Assembly: GCF_000764305.2 (NCBI RefSeq)
Contig: NW_025936089.1
Coordinates: forward strand, 318,345-382,344
Reading direction: 5' to 3'
Source of the DNA: Hyalella azteca
Lineage: Eukaryota > Arthropoda > Malacostraca > Amphipoda > Hyalellidae
Length of the DNA: 64,000 nt
The notes under the pieces were generated by a model. The model saw only the letters and a list, made by a program, of their open reading frames with translations, made no database searches and had not been told where the DNA came from. Made by a program: the position numbers and the translations under genes. Shown here piece after piece: positions 45,157-55,225 of this stretch. The stretch's first letter is position 1. Every line of letters begins with the position of its first letter.

Positions 45157-48100
45157 GTAAATATAAAATATTTGAAGTATATTTTTCAGTTATAATAAGA
45201 AATCTAGTGAAAATAAATGTATCACCTAGGATAAAAAAAAACTTTAAAAATGCTAAAGCTCGTATTTTAACTTGTTCTTGTGTGCTTTATTTAGCTTCGA
45301 TAACAAATGTTTTCCAATTGAATACCAATAAATTAAAAAATATTAATTACTTTGTAGAGATAATTGTCTCATTAGTGCCAAGTAATTTAGGTGTGTTCAA
45401 CCCTCTATCTCACCGATGTTTCCATGTCTCCAGAGACAGTTAAAAAGCTCGTCTCTGAGCCGGCATATGATGTTTCACACCAAAGAGTTCCCAAATCGAT
45501 GCAATTTATGCTGCCGAAGTTTCCTGCACAAAATCTGGCTATCTCGACATTTGGATGTCGCCCACCAAGGCTTGAGCGTCAACAAGGATAGGCTCCTTTG
45601 CCAGCACTGCGGACTAACATTCTCTTCCAGGTTGGTTCAGTGAAATTATTTTGAACTCTTGGTTTCTGCCAATTTGGTTCTGTGAAATACCCTGAACAGT
45701 TAAGTTTGGTCCAGTTTTTCCCAAGTTGGTTCCTTAAAATTACCCGGAACGGTAGAATTTTGTCCAGGTTGATTCTGTTAAATTACCCTGAGCAGTTTAT
45801 GCAATTTTGGCCAGATTGGTTCCTTGAAATTACACTGAGCAGTTAAGTTTTTTCCAGTTTTGTCTAGGTTGGTCCTTAAAATTACCCTGAACTATTGATT
45901 TCTGTCCAAGTTGGTTCTGAGAAATTACTCTGAGCAGTTCAGTTTAGTCCAGTTTTATCCAGATTGGTTCCTTGACATTACCCTGAATAGTAAAATTTTG
46001 TCTAGAAGGCTCGCTTAGGTACGCGTAGCCGCCAATTTCTCGTCTGTGATTAGTGATTTTAGCTTTAAAAGCCGTCACTTATTGGCTGACAAAGCAATGA
46101 ACTCGTAACTATTTTTAATAGTTCATTTTCATGTTGGTTCCTTAGAATTACCCTCAACCGTTGAGTCTCCTTAGTTCCTTGAAATTACTCTGAAATTACC
46201 CAAACGGAACACGAAAATTTTGATAAACGTTTCGTTACTAAAAAACATTTTTCCCATTTTCGGAAAACAGTTATATATGATATAAAATTATTCAAATTAT
46301 AAATATATATTACAAAATTATTCATTAACTATATTTGTATCTTATATTGTATATTATATGTTACATGACAGAACGTTGCTCACTCAGCACCTTAGCAGCT
46401 GCAGTTCTAATCCAGCTCGCGCGCAGCAGCTGCGTAAGCGCGTGCTGACGCGCACGAGTCAGCGCTTCTTGAAGGACTCTGACACTCTGTCAGCTGATGT
46501 CGTCGGTCACGTCTGTGAACTGTGTGGTGAACAGTGTCAGACTCTGTCAGCTCTGGCAATGTAAGTATTCGGCCATTACCTTAAACGTATCTGAACGTAT
46601 CTTAACTTAACTCAGGTACCTATGCACATTAAGTTTAAAAAATCCAAGTTAACACATCTCAACCTAACTCAAGTTAACAAATCTCAACCTAATTCAAGTT
46701 AACAAATCTCAACCTAATTCAAGTTACCACATCTCAACCTAATTCAAGTTAACAAATCTCAACCTAATTCAAGTTACCACATCTCAACCTAATTCAAGTT
46801 AACAAATCTCAACCTAATTCAAGTTACCACATCTCAACCTAATTCAAGTTAACAAATCTCAACCTAATTCAAGTTACCACATCTCAACCTAATTCAAGTT
46901 AACAAATCTCAACCTAATTCAAGTTACCACATCTCAACCTAATTCAAGTTAACAAATCTCAACCTAATTCANTGATAGCAGGTGCCCGCACTGCGCGTAT
47001 ACTGCCAACAATCAGGTGATAGCAGGTGCCCGCACTGCGCGTATACTGCCAACAATCAGGTGATAGCAGGTACCCCTAAACTATAATAATCAGGTGATAT
47101 TAAAGGCTCCTACACTGCCAATAATCAAATACATCAGGTGCCTACACTGCTAATTATCAGGTGGTATCAGGTGTTAGATCGGCCAATCGATGAATTCGAA
47201 ATTTCTGGCACTCGAACATAATTTATGTTCTATTTTTTATAGGATTAGCTTAGTAGAAAAGTTAATAGGAAAAATAACCCCGTGTAGTGAAATTAAATGA
47301 AATAATTTGCGCTAAATGCTCTTGAAATTTAATAAAACCCATCCTTACTTTTCCTAGGAAAATTTGCGCCGGCACATGAAGACCAAAAAGCATCCAGGAC
47401 GTTTCTTGTACGAATGCAAATTTTGTGAACAAATCCCGGACCGCGCGAGCAATCAACCTGTCATCACTTCTACTGGAACATCGACTGCATCTACTGGGCC
47501 ATCATCTGCTTCTACTGGGAAATCGTCTGCGTCTACTGGGCCATCGTCTGCTTCTACTGGGAAATCGTCTGCGTCTACTGGATCATCGCCTGCTTGTACA
47601 GAAACATCGTCTGCATCTACTGGACCAACGTCTGCATCTACCGTACCATCGTCTGCTTCTACTGGAACATCGCACGAAGCTACTGGAAAATCTTCAGCTT
47701 CTACTGGACAATCGTCTGATTCCGCTGGACCATCGTCTGCTTCTACTGGAACATCGCACATTCCCAAGGAAATTAAAATATTTAAGACTGACTTGGCTGT
47801 GGAGTTTAAGCGACATCTTCAAGAGGAGCATTTGCATCACTTCGACCATTTGGATGAGGTGACATATTGCCAATCGAGAATGCATTATTACTAATATTGA
47901 AATCAACATGAATTTAATATCAAAGAAAATATGGCAAGAAAATTCGCCATAATTTGAATAAAATGAATTTTAATACATGTTTTAACTTTAGTATGTTCAA
48001 TATTTTTCCCTTAGATAACGCGTCACGTGCGAAGCTACTACCAGCCCGAAGAAGACTTACTCTCTTGTTGGGAGACCGAGGCAACCATACAGGACGAGGA

Positions 48101-49785
48101 CGAGTGAGTTACAATTGGTATCATAAATGTTTTGTATGTTACTTGTAAACAACTTACAAGTGAAACAACTTATTGAACACACGCATATTATTGGATATGT
48201 ACATAGACATTAACTGTAGTCAATGATATTCGTATCTAAAGACCTGGTAAAACTGAGGAGACTAATTGAAATTTGAGTGCGCAGAACTAGTATTAAATTT
48301 ACGAAGTACTTTTTTCTTTCCATTACATTTTTCTGTCCTCGCAGGCTCGTCGATTCATACAAAAAGAACAAGAAACGAGCTTCTTCGAGGAAGTCGAATC
48401 CCAAAATTCATACCCTGACAGACACAGCGAAACAGAAAACTAAGCAACATGTCAAGCCGAAATCAAAGAGCGCAAAACTTTTGACTGCATCCAAAGATCC
48501 AAAATGTAAAGTTTCTACCGGCAACGACGAAATGAAGCAACCTCCTTCTCTGAAGGAAAAATTCATTAATGTAAAAGTAGAGAATGCAACAACTTTAGCT
48601 ACCGTTCTTAAAACTGACCGATACGAAGGCTCGTCCAAGGTTCCTGGAACGTCAACTCAACCTAACTCTGAAGATGGTCGTCAAATTCCCAGTCTTTCCA
48701 AGCATGCAAGTCAGCCCATGTTTGTGAACAAAAGTATTATCTCTTGCCCACGAGTCGAGCCTATTTCAGTCAAAACCAACACCTTACTTGGAAACTTAGT
48801 TGGTACTTACCCAGTCAAGCCTCCGTCCTTTATTAACGCAAATACACTTGGAATTTCCCAGCCATCAGCCTCCGGACGTACCTTCCTGTTAACGCCCCCC
48901 GCCCCGCTGTCTTCTACTGTTATACAACCAACCATTCAACCTCAATTGTTGTCATCAGTAATTTCGAGTGTACCATACGGTTCATCTGTGATTCCGATTC
49001 AGCTCCCACAAGCAAACCAACCTCTGATCTTAGCTTCAAACATGTCGGCCAAAAATGAAGTTCCGCGCATCGTGCTGCAGAATCAGAAACTGTGTAATCC
49101 TGTTTGGCAGCTTGCTGCTCCAGTGCCAGTTACAATCAACGATTCATTTCCATCTCAGATTTTGAGTTCTAACGTTTTTACATCGTCAATGGCCGGGCAA
49201 ACTGTCAATTCCAACTTAATTCCAGGCAAAACATTCGGTGTAACTGAAAGCGTTGGGTTTCCCCCAATGAATTTCCCATCGTCATCCACAGCCGTCCCTC
49301 AACCAAATGCATCACTCCTTGCAAGCGAGTCTACAAATAATCCAAACGTAATGCATTCACATATCATCCCAATTGTTAACTATGATCCATCATCATCATC
49401 ACCAGGTCAAGTAAACACCCCATTAAATATCACACATGTTGTGGCAGGATCCTCACTCAACAGTGAAGTGAACATGAAGCGTGGCTTCCAAATCCTTCAT
49501 AACATGGCTGCTGTGGCCCCAACAGAAGCACCTAGAGTTCCAAGCTCGTCCCAGGATTCAAATAATTATGCAAGTTCGGTAACAGGATCTTGTGAGGGGC
49601 GTGATTTGGTTAGAGAAGCTGGCACAGACCCTCAGAGTCCTCGTTTAAATTCCGTAGCTTGTACATCCAGCGGCACGACAGCGGCCCAAACCCTTATTCC
49701 TAAGCCCAACTACAGCGATGTCCGAGCCTCTCGCCTGTCCATTGTTTGTAAAAAAGTTAAGGTACCGAAGCAAAATATTCACTAG
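42598..49785 (+). CDS. Large multi-C2H2 zinc-finger protein, seven coding exons
   Basis: Probable nuclear DNA- or RNA-binding regulator; no ortholog is recognised, so no symbol is given. Exons: 42598-45156, 45434-45630, 46372-46560, part of exon 4 ending 47015, 47358-47858, 48015-48103, 48345-49785. All junctions are GT-AG and join in frame. Minimum length is about 1,670 residues. Finger motifs: a C2HC at C10/C13/H26/C31; then C2H2 or C2HC fingers beginning at C396, C510, C569, C605, C652, C688, C717, C753, C781, C816, C849, C876, C909 and C967; then CPHC in exon 4 and CKFC in exon 5. Three GKW[RL]P motifs (W319, W334, W379) follow an acidic run near 300. The last exon opens with a basic KKNKKRASSRK stretch (possible nuclear signal) and continues as a long S/T/P/N-rich tail without fingers. 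A gap at 46972 removes part of exon 4. AATAAA follows the stop by about 30 nt. Confidence 0.85.
45434..45630 (+). CDS. Exon 2 of zinc-finger gene
   Basis: The acceptor catgtctccag precedes 45434. The exon supplies the His pair (H864, H868) for the CHIC of exon 1, a full finger CNLC...HLDVAH (876-897), and the Cys pair of the next (C909, C912). The finger spanning the intron has 11 rather than 12 residues between Cys and His, slightly unusual. The exon ends after 'ag' of an Arg codon before gttggt (phase 2). Confidence 0.8.
45631..46010. repeat. ~60-bp degenerate repeats filling intron 2
   Basis: Seven or so diverged copies of ccaggttggttcagtgaaat followed by taccctgaacagttaagttt. The first copy begins exactly at the exon 2 donor, so later copies carry donor-like ccaggttgat, ccagattggt and ctaggttggt. 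Confidence 0.75.
46372..46560 (+). CDS. Exon 3 of zinc-finger gene
   Basis: The acceptor gttacatgacag ends at 46371. The first base completes the split Arg codon, and the frame restores a finger with C912-x12-H925-x3-C929. After a basic linker comes a Cys pair, C967/C970. Twelve residues later the exon ends (gcaat|gtaagt), exactly where the first His of that finger should follow, so the next exon must begin with a His codon after one base. Confidence 0.8.
46630..46971. repeat. 25-bp repeat, 50-bp higher-order dimer, about 13 copies
   Basis: aacctaattcaagttaacaa/accac plus atctc. Units ending aacaa and accac alternate strictly in the right half, giving a 50-bp dimer. Intronic (intron 3); ends at the N gap. 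Confidence 0.94.
46972..46972. other. Assembly gap (single N) hiding part of exon 4
   Basis: Between the 25-bp array and the exon 4 tail. The finger ligands demanded by exon 3 are missing, so real sequence has been lost here. Confidence 0.9.
46973..47015 (+). CDS. Exon 4, 3' part only (5' part lost in gap)
   Basis: From the N at 46972 the frame reads DSRCPHCAYTANNQ and ends at cag|gtgata in phase 0. Joined to exon 5 it forms a perfect C-x2-C-x12-H-x5-H finger with ENLRRHMKTKKH. The His pair required by exon 3 is absent, so it must lie in the missing 5' part. Whether this copy or the identical one at 47017-47060 is spliced cannot be told. Confidence 0.6.
46973..47060. repeat. 44-bp tandem duplication of the exon 4 tail
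   Basis: tgatagcaggtgcccgcact, then gcgcgtatactgccaacaat, is repeated exactly at 46973 and 47017. Shorter, decayed versions (gatagcaggtacccctaaac, ctacactgccaataatca, ctacactgctaattatcagg) follow to about 47170. Confidence 0.9.
47358..47858 (+). CDS. Exon 5 with S/T-rich repeat inside a finger
   Basis: The acceptor acttttcctag precedes 47358. It encodes the His half of the exon 4 finger, then YECKFCEQ, about 100 residues of a 7-residue STGxSSA repeat, then AVEFKRHLQEEH, which looks like the His half belonging to CKFC. The exon ends gatgag|gtgaca in phase 0. Confidence 0.8.
47469..47762 (+). repeat. Coding 21-bp minisatellite (STGxSSA), 14 copies
   Basis: Units of tctactgggaaatcgtctgc plus one base, in frame with exon 5, encode STG-[PKTSQ]-SSA. 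Substitutions are common but no unit breaks the frame, consistent with selection for an open frame. Confidence 0.9.
48015..48103 (+). CDS. Exon 6 of zinc-finger gene
   Basis: The acceptor atatttttcccttag ends at 48014. Encodes ITRHVRSYYQPEEDLLSCWE followed by an acidic TEATIQDED. Ends cga|gtgagt (phase 2) and joins in frame to exon 7. Short, but both sites are strong and frame-consistent. Confidence 0.75.
48345..49785 (+). CDS. Exon 7, S/T/P-rich C-terminal tail
   Basis: The acceptor ttctgtcctcgcag ends at 48344. The first base completes a Glu codon, then LVDSYKKNKKRASSRKSNPK. The remaining ~460 residues are rich in Ser, Thr, Pro, Asn and Gln with no zinc ligands, compatible with a disordered activation- or interaction-type region. 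Ends KKVKVPKQNIH then TAG at 49783-49785. The frame stays open upstream of 48345 into the intron by chance. Confidence 0.82.
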
Positions 49786-49815
49786 TTTATAAAATGATTG
49801 TCAAGATATTGCAGG

Positions 49816-49821
49816 AATAAA
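49816..49821 (+). promoter_or_regulatory. Polyadenylation signal AATAAA
   Basis: gcaggAATAAAgctct lies 31 nt after the stop codon of the zinc-finger gene. If used, the 3' UTR would be very short; other sites downstream are possible. Confidence 0.45.
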
Positions 49822-50398
49822 GCTCTAATAATTAATTTAGGTTAGTTTCCTGAAAATGCAATTTATATTGCTTGTCATAACATAATTTTCGTGTAAATTA
49901 ATTGTTCAATCTATAAGTAATGATCTTGCGTTTATATTCGCTTAATTGAAGATCAAAACTTTATTTCAATATTCGGGAAAACTGGATTTCTATTACTAAC
50001 AACTGACTGATAAGTTTCCGAATTAATTTACTTTAAAAAACCGTAGGTTTTGGTTTTAAAAGCCCGAAAAACCCCTTGTCCCATGGTTAATAATTCATTT
50101 ATGTTAAAACGTGGTGAATAAAACCTATTTCCAACCACATACACCGTTTTAAATTGTATTTGCTTTTCTCGCCTATCTACTAAATTTGTTTTGCACTTGA
50201 ATGAATAATTTTTAATTATTTTATATAACCTCAGCCAATTTTTACACTTATAAAAAATGCTGGCTGCGCGAGGTTCGAGAAGTTTCATACTTATTTTTCT
50301 CATAATTAAAAATGGTTCATTCTTGTATGGAAAACATTTTCTATTTTATAACACAATTTTTTCGGATAGTTGAGTATGACTTGTGAACGCATAAACTG
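49822..50398. other. AT-rich 3' flank, nothing recognised
   Basis: No further exon or RNA gene was seen. Confidence 0.5.
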
Positions 50399-50524
50399 CT
50401 TTTTAAATACTCCGCTGAATTTTGCTTCACAATGCTGACTCGTGCCGGTAAAAGAAGCGCCCTTTTTAAATACACCGCTGAATTTTGCTTCACAATGCTG
50501 ACTCGTGCCGGTAAAAGAAGCGCC
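50399..50524. repeat. 63-bp tandem duplication
   Basis: ctttttaaatactccgctga begins at 50399 and, with one change, at 50462. The two copies are otherwise identical through ggtaaaagaagcgcc. Confidence 0.92.
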
Positions 50525-50624
50525 CCCGTCTTCCAGTTTTGTGAAGCTGGTAATCTCATGGAAATTTAAGAGGTGGATGAAGGTGACATGTTTACTGTCG
50601 TGCCTCGAGTTGTTGTTTAATCCG

Positions 50625-50632
50625 TGACGTCA
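50625..50632. promoter_or_regulatory. Isolated CRE palindrome TGACGTCA
   Basis: A single exact TGACGTCA in unique sequence about 840 bp beyond the zinc-finger gene. It may be chance; no promoter was recognised near it. Confidence 0.25.
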
Positions 50633-50734
50633 TAACTTAAGGTAATTAGCGTGAGATATGCGAGCTGATGCTTGATCCGGGCTCGTTTCGGCTCCCCTCC
50701 AGCCTGATGCGTCTTTTTAGTGCTGCGTCTTGTT

Positions 50735-51480
50735 ACCCACTGTCTTAACCCTCAAACTCTGTCTTAACCCTCCTGCAGCTTGACGAGTCTTGTTACCCTC
50801 TGTCTTAACCCTCAAACTCTGTCTTAACAATCCTGCAGCTTGATGGGTCTTGTTACCCTCTGTCTTAACCCTCCTGCAGCAAGACGAGTCTTGTTACCGT
50901 CTTTCTTACTCAAACTTTGTCTCAACCCTCTAACTCTGTCTTAACCCTCAAACTCTGTCTTAATCATCAAACTCTGTCTTAACCCTCAAACTCTGTCTTA
51001 AACTCAAACTCTGTCTTAACCCTCAAACTCTGTCTCAACCCTCAAACTTTGTCTCAACCCTCAAACTCTGTCTACTCAAACTCTGTCTTAACCCTCAAAC
51101 TCTGTCTTAACCCTCAAACTCTGTCTTAACCCTCAAACTCTGTCTTAATCCTCAAACTCTGTCTTAACCCTCCTGAAGCTTGACGAGTCTTGTTACCCTC
51201 TGTTTAACCCTCAAGTTTTGTCTTAACCCTCTTGCAGCTTGACGAGTCTTGTTGCCCTTTGTCTTAACCATCAAACTCTGTCTTAACCTTTCTGAAGCTT
51301 GACGAATCTTGTTACCCTCTGTTTAACCCTCAAGTTCTGTCTTAACCCTTCTGAAGGTTGACGAGTCTTGTTACCCTCTATTTAACCCTCAAGTTCTGTC
51401 TTAACCCTCTTGTAGCTTGACGAGTCTTGTTACCCTTTGTCTTGACCATCAAACTCTGTCTTAACCCTCCTGCAGCTTGA
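50735..51480. repeat. Composite 19-bp repeat (cctcaaactctgtcttaac)
   Basis: cctcaaactctgtcttaac repeats are interspersed with longer blocks containing gcagcttgacgagtcttgtt, giving a higher-order pattern over about 750 bp. Confidence 0.92.
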
Positions 51481-53120
51481 TAGGTCTTGTTATCCTCTCT
51501 TACCCATCATTACACATATCATTACCCAATATACAGCTCCTCGCTACCCATTATTTTCACCTTCTTGCAATTGGAATACTTTATTTATATGCTATCATCT
51601 TGATTACTCTTTGTCTTAGCCCTAGCTCAAAATTTATGTTGTATTTCCTGCGAAGCTTTTCTCCTTCAATTTTTCGCTTGCTTCTCCATAAAATTTTAGC
51701 TTCTCCACACTCATCGAATGTTCTCAGCACTAGAATTTCACAATTTTTGAGTAATTTTTCACTATACTTTCCTAAATTTTAGGAGAAAGGAAAAAATTCC
51801 ACCAGAAAAATCTACTGTTTTATGCCCACTTTTTTCATCTTAGAACACCAAGGGTGTCCAAATTATTAATCAACAGTCGTTGAAAGGCGACATTTAAAAA
51901 TATTTTAATTTCAACTTCTGTATTTCATCAAAATCCCTGAATTTTATCACCATATCAGCATAGTATATCTGAACTTAATATAACTATGTTTCACTCACGA
52001 ACCGTCACTTTTTTACGATGTTAAAACTTCCTACTCCGATTTTCCCGCCACGTTTTCTTGAATTTGACGCCAAAATTTATGTGTTTCGGCCATCAAAGAG
52101 GCCATAAAATCCCGTGTTAACAAGCTTTGCGAGTTACGTCCAGAACAAACCAATACAAACGTACACAACGCGACCCTTGTTCTTGGCACTGAGGGGAGGG
52201 TGCGGGAAGAGGGGAGACAGTGAGGGAAATGGGGGATAGAAACGAGGGAAGATGTATGTTTATGAATGATATAGGACGGCGAATATACTTGCAGGAGCGG
52301 AAATAGAAAATAGGGAAAAAAGATAGGTGTAGTGTAGAATTTGTGTAGAAGTTGATAATTACGCTGCAGTAGGTGGAATGGAAGATAGGGAGAGGTGTAG
52401 AGAGGAATGATATAGGATTCGTGATTGTAGTGCAAATGTGAAATTCAAAAGAGTGAAGGAGGGGATGCATATAGGCAAATGAATGGAATATAGAATATGC
52501 ACCTATATTATATATTATAATATATATACAGTATATATAGAAGAGAAGGTTGGGGGAGGCAGTGAAGGTTGAAATGATAATGAATGAAGAATTGAGTTTT
52601 TAGTGAAATACTGGTTGGAAGGGGGAGGTGAAGAAGATGAAGAAAGAATATTATAGGTGCAGAATTAAGAAAGGGAGCTCCGTAAGAAACACAACAAATT
52701 ATTGTAAATGATCTGCATTGTAATGATTTAATGGCAAATCGTGAATAGTTAGAAAATAAATTGAATTATATTGCACCCAGTAACAAATTTTGTTTATGAA
52801 ATATTGTAGTCATTCTTTATGACGATTTACAATCACCTTAGTTTGATACAGTCACTCTGCCGTGCCACAGTCACTCTGCAGTGCCACATTCACTCATGCT
52901 GCAATTAAATCATTCTAGATACATTAAATTGTGAACGATTACAACTTGGATTACCGACCATAACGTAAATATATTTATATTGACATGGATCTGACTAGGA
53001 GAAGATGGGTCGCCTGGGTGTGAAATAGTCCAGTACTCAATTAAGTAATGCCAGTATATACCGGTAGTTAGTTACTGTAGTGACTTCCCAATGATTGGCA
53101 AGCACTGGAACTGCTATAAT
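51481..53120. other. Unique DNA, no gene recognised
   Basis: 52140-52700 is purine-rich on the plus strand. A 20-bp duplication (cagtcactctgccgtgccac) lies at about 52850-52890. Minus-strand frames of 117-134 codons at 52031-52470 reflect the purine bias (Pro/Ser/Tyr/His-rich) and are not called. Confidence 0.45.
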
Positions 53121-53270
53121 TATAAAAAATAACTCGGTAATCACTGCAATGAGTGACAGAGAGCGCATTTTCTCGTCGACGAAAACGTGAAGTCACGGAC
53201 GGACGGACAGACAGACGAACATGGCGAGCACAATAGTGCATTTTTTCCATAAATGAGAAAATGCGCTGAA
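53121..53270. mobile_element. Family B element
   Basis: aaaaaataactcggtaatca, arm agcgcattttctc, gtcgacgaaaacgtgaagtc, a short ggac/agac tract, atggcgagcacaatagtgc, arm gagaaaatgcgct. It has the shortest internal tract of the six copies. Confidence 0.82.
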
Positions 53271-53997
53271 AAGACACACTTGCTACAGGAATATTTTATC
53301 TGTAATGACCATACCGATTCATAATTATGAATAAGAGCACTCATGCTTGCTACAGGCACAAATTATCAGTAATGATCATAACGACTCGTATTTATAAAAG
53401 TACTCATGCATGCTAACGACACGTTATGAGTAATGATCATAACGGCTCATAATTTTCAATGCAATAAAAGACACAACAGACAACAGTGCGTGACAGTTAC
53501 GACTGTAACTGGAGAGGACACGCCGATGAGTCCTGGTATCAGTGACTGTAACAGTACACTGTAGAGATACGGCCAACACATTGCCCAACACGACTGACAT
53601 GCGTACTTCATCATGCACGACTGTGAGCCAACAGCAACTGCGCTGTTGAAATATCTCGTATTCAACGTAACGTGATTTACAATGAATGCTGTCGAACAAA
53701 ATCCATTCTGGCATTCATATGCGGATAGAAATTTTCTATTTTTTAACTAAATTACTTCGTTATATGCTGACTATACGTAAAACAATGATTCTATAACTGA
53801 GTAAAGTGATGACTTAATAGATGACATATAATGATCACTAAAGAAGTAAACTAAATAATTTATACATATATTATGGGAGAAGAATTGATAATATTGATGC
53901 ATTTGATCTTCTTAAATTATAGTAGTAATAAAGATAGCAGTATTATTGATAGAAGTTTTAATGATGACAGTATTAATGATGGCAGTATTAAGCGCAA
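53271..53997. other. Unique DNA, nothing recognised
   Basis: Three diverged copies of agtaatgatcataacg...cataattat-like sequence occur at about 53300-53460. No gene supported. Confidence 0.45.
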
Positions 53998-54090
53998 AAG
54001 TAAGCCGTCCAGCGCACCACAAGTAAGCCGTCCAGCGCACCACAAGTAAGCCGTCCAGCGCACCACAAGTAAGCCGTCCAGCGCACCACT
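53998..54090. repeat. 23-bp repeat (aagtaagccgtccagcgcac), 4 copies
   Basis: Perfect copies of aagtaagccgtccagcgcac plus cac. Confidence 0.93.
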
Positions 54091-54539
54091 GTCAGCGCCT
54101 GACACTCTGTCTGACAGGAGGCACGCCAGCGCAGCTGTGGGCTGACAGGAGGACAGACAAACTGACAGCGCCGGACAGCCGACGATGGTGGTGATGGTGG
54201 TGGGTGCGGTGATGGTGGTGGTGGTGCTGGTGGTGTTTATAAAGTTCAATAATACTTTAAGAACCCAATGATTTGAAATTAGACCAACAATTAGACAAGT
54301 ATTTAGTTTACAGAATCTAATTGCTGTTAAAAGCCTTCATCTTGGGACACCGATATGGTCAACCAAACCTTGTTCGTTAAAATAACATCTAATTAAAGTA
54401 AGAACCTGTTTATAGGAAATTAGAGATAGGCCCAATTATTTTAAACAATAATATGCTTTAAAGTGCCAGCTTTAACACTCCGGAAAACGTTTAAATCTAA
54501 ATTTCGATTCGCTCACATGAGAATCATCGTAGCTGATAA
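54091..54539. other. ggtggtgat tract and unique DNA
   Basis: 54180-54240 is a (ggt)n tract with gat interruptions; the rest is AT-rich unique DNA. No gene recognised. Confidence 0.5.
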
Positions 54540-55222
54540 CTGGGCCCCGAAAAGCCCAGAGTCCCAATACCAGAACTGTAATTTATATATCGTCGAGGCC
54601 CAGCAGAAACTCAAAAGTCTGAGCATGTAACGGGCCCAAAAGGCCCATAGGCCCAAGAATCACTTGCACTGCAGAAGCCCAGTAGTAGCTCAAAATCTAA
54701 ATTTACATCTGGGCCTTAGACAGCCAAGAGGCCCAAGACCAGCACTGTAACTTTTATCGTCGAGGCCCAGCTGTAGCTCAAAAGGCCCAGCTTTCACCTG
54801 GGTCCCAAAAGGCCCAGAGACCGAAGACTGTCCCCCAAAACTTGGGCCGCTGAAACCCAGCAGTAGCACAAAAGTCCTAGCTTATAACCTGGGCCCCGGA
54901 AGGCCCATAGGCCCAAGACTCGTCCCGAAACTTGTACTGCAGAAGCCCAACAGTAGCGCAAAAGGCCCAGCTTGTAACCTGGGCCCCGGAAGGCCCATAG
55001 TCCCAACTCGTCCCGAAACTTGCACCGCAGAAGCCCAGCAGTAGCACAAAAGTCCCAGCTTGTAACCTGGGCCCCGGAAGGCCCAAAGTCCCAAGACTTG
55101 TCCCGAAACTTGCACCGCAGAAGCCCAGCAGTAGCGCAAAAGTCCCAGCTTGTAACCTGGGCCCCGGAAGGCCCAAAGTCCCAAGACTCGTCCCGAAACT
55201 TGCACCGCAGAAGCCCAGCAGT
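54540..55222. repeat. 90-bp minisatellite, about 4 good and 3 decayed copies
   Basis: Units contain ttgcaccgcagaagcccagc, then cttgtaacctgggccccgga and aggcccaaagtcccaagact. Copies at 54840-55222 are near-identical and those at 54540-54840 are decayed. GGGCC/GGCCC words pair within the unit. The minus strand is open through the array because 90 is divisible by three. Confidence 0.92.
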
Positions 55223-55225
55223 TGG

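Noticed and set aside
45391..45591. Alternative frame across exon 2 starting MCSTLYLT
   Set aside because: It is out of frame with exon 1 and lacks the Cys/His spacing that the other frame restores; a shadow of exon 2.
52031..52470. Two minus-strand frames of 117-134 codons
   Set aside because: Overlapping frames in a purine-biased tract; biased composition, no motif.
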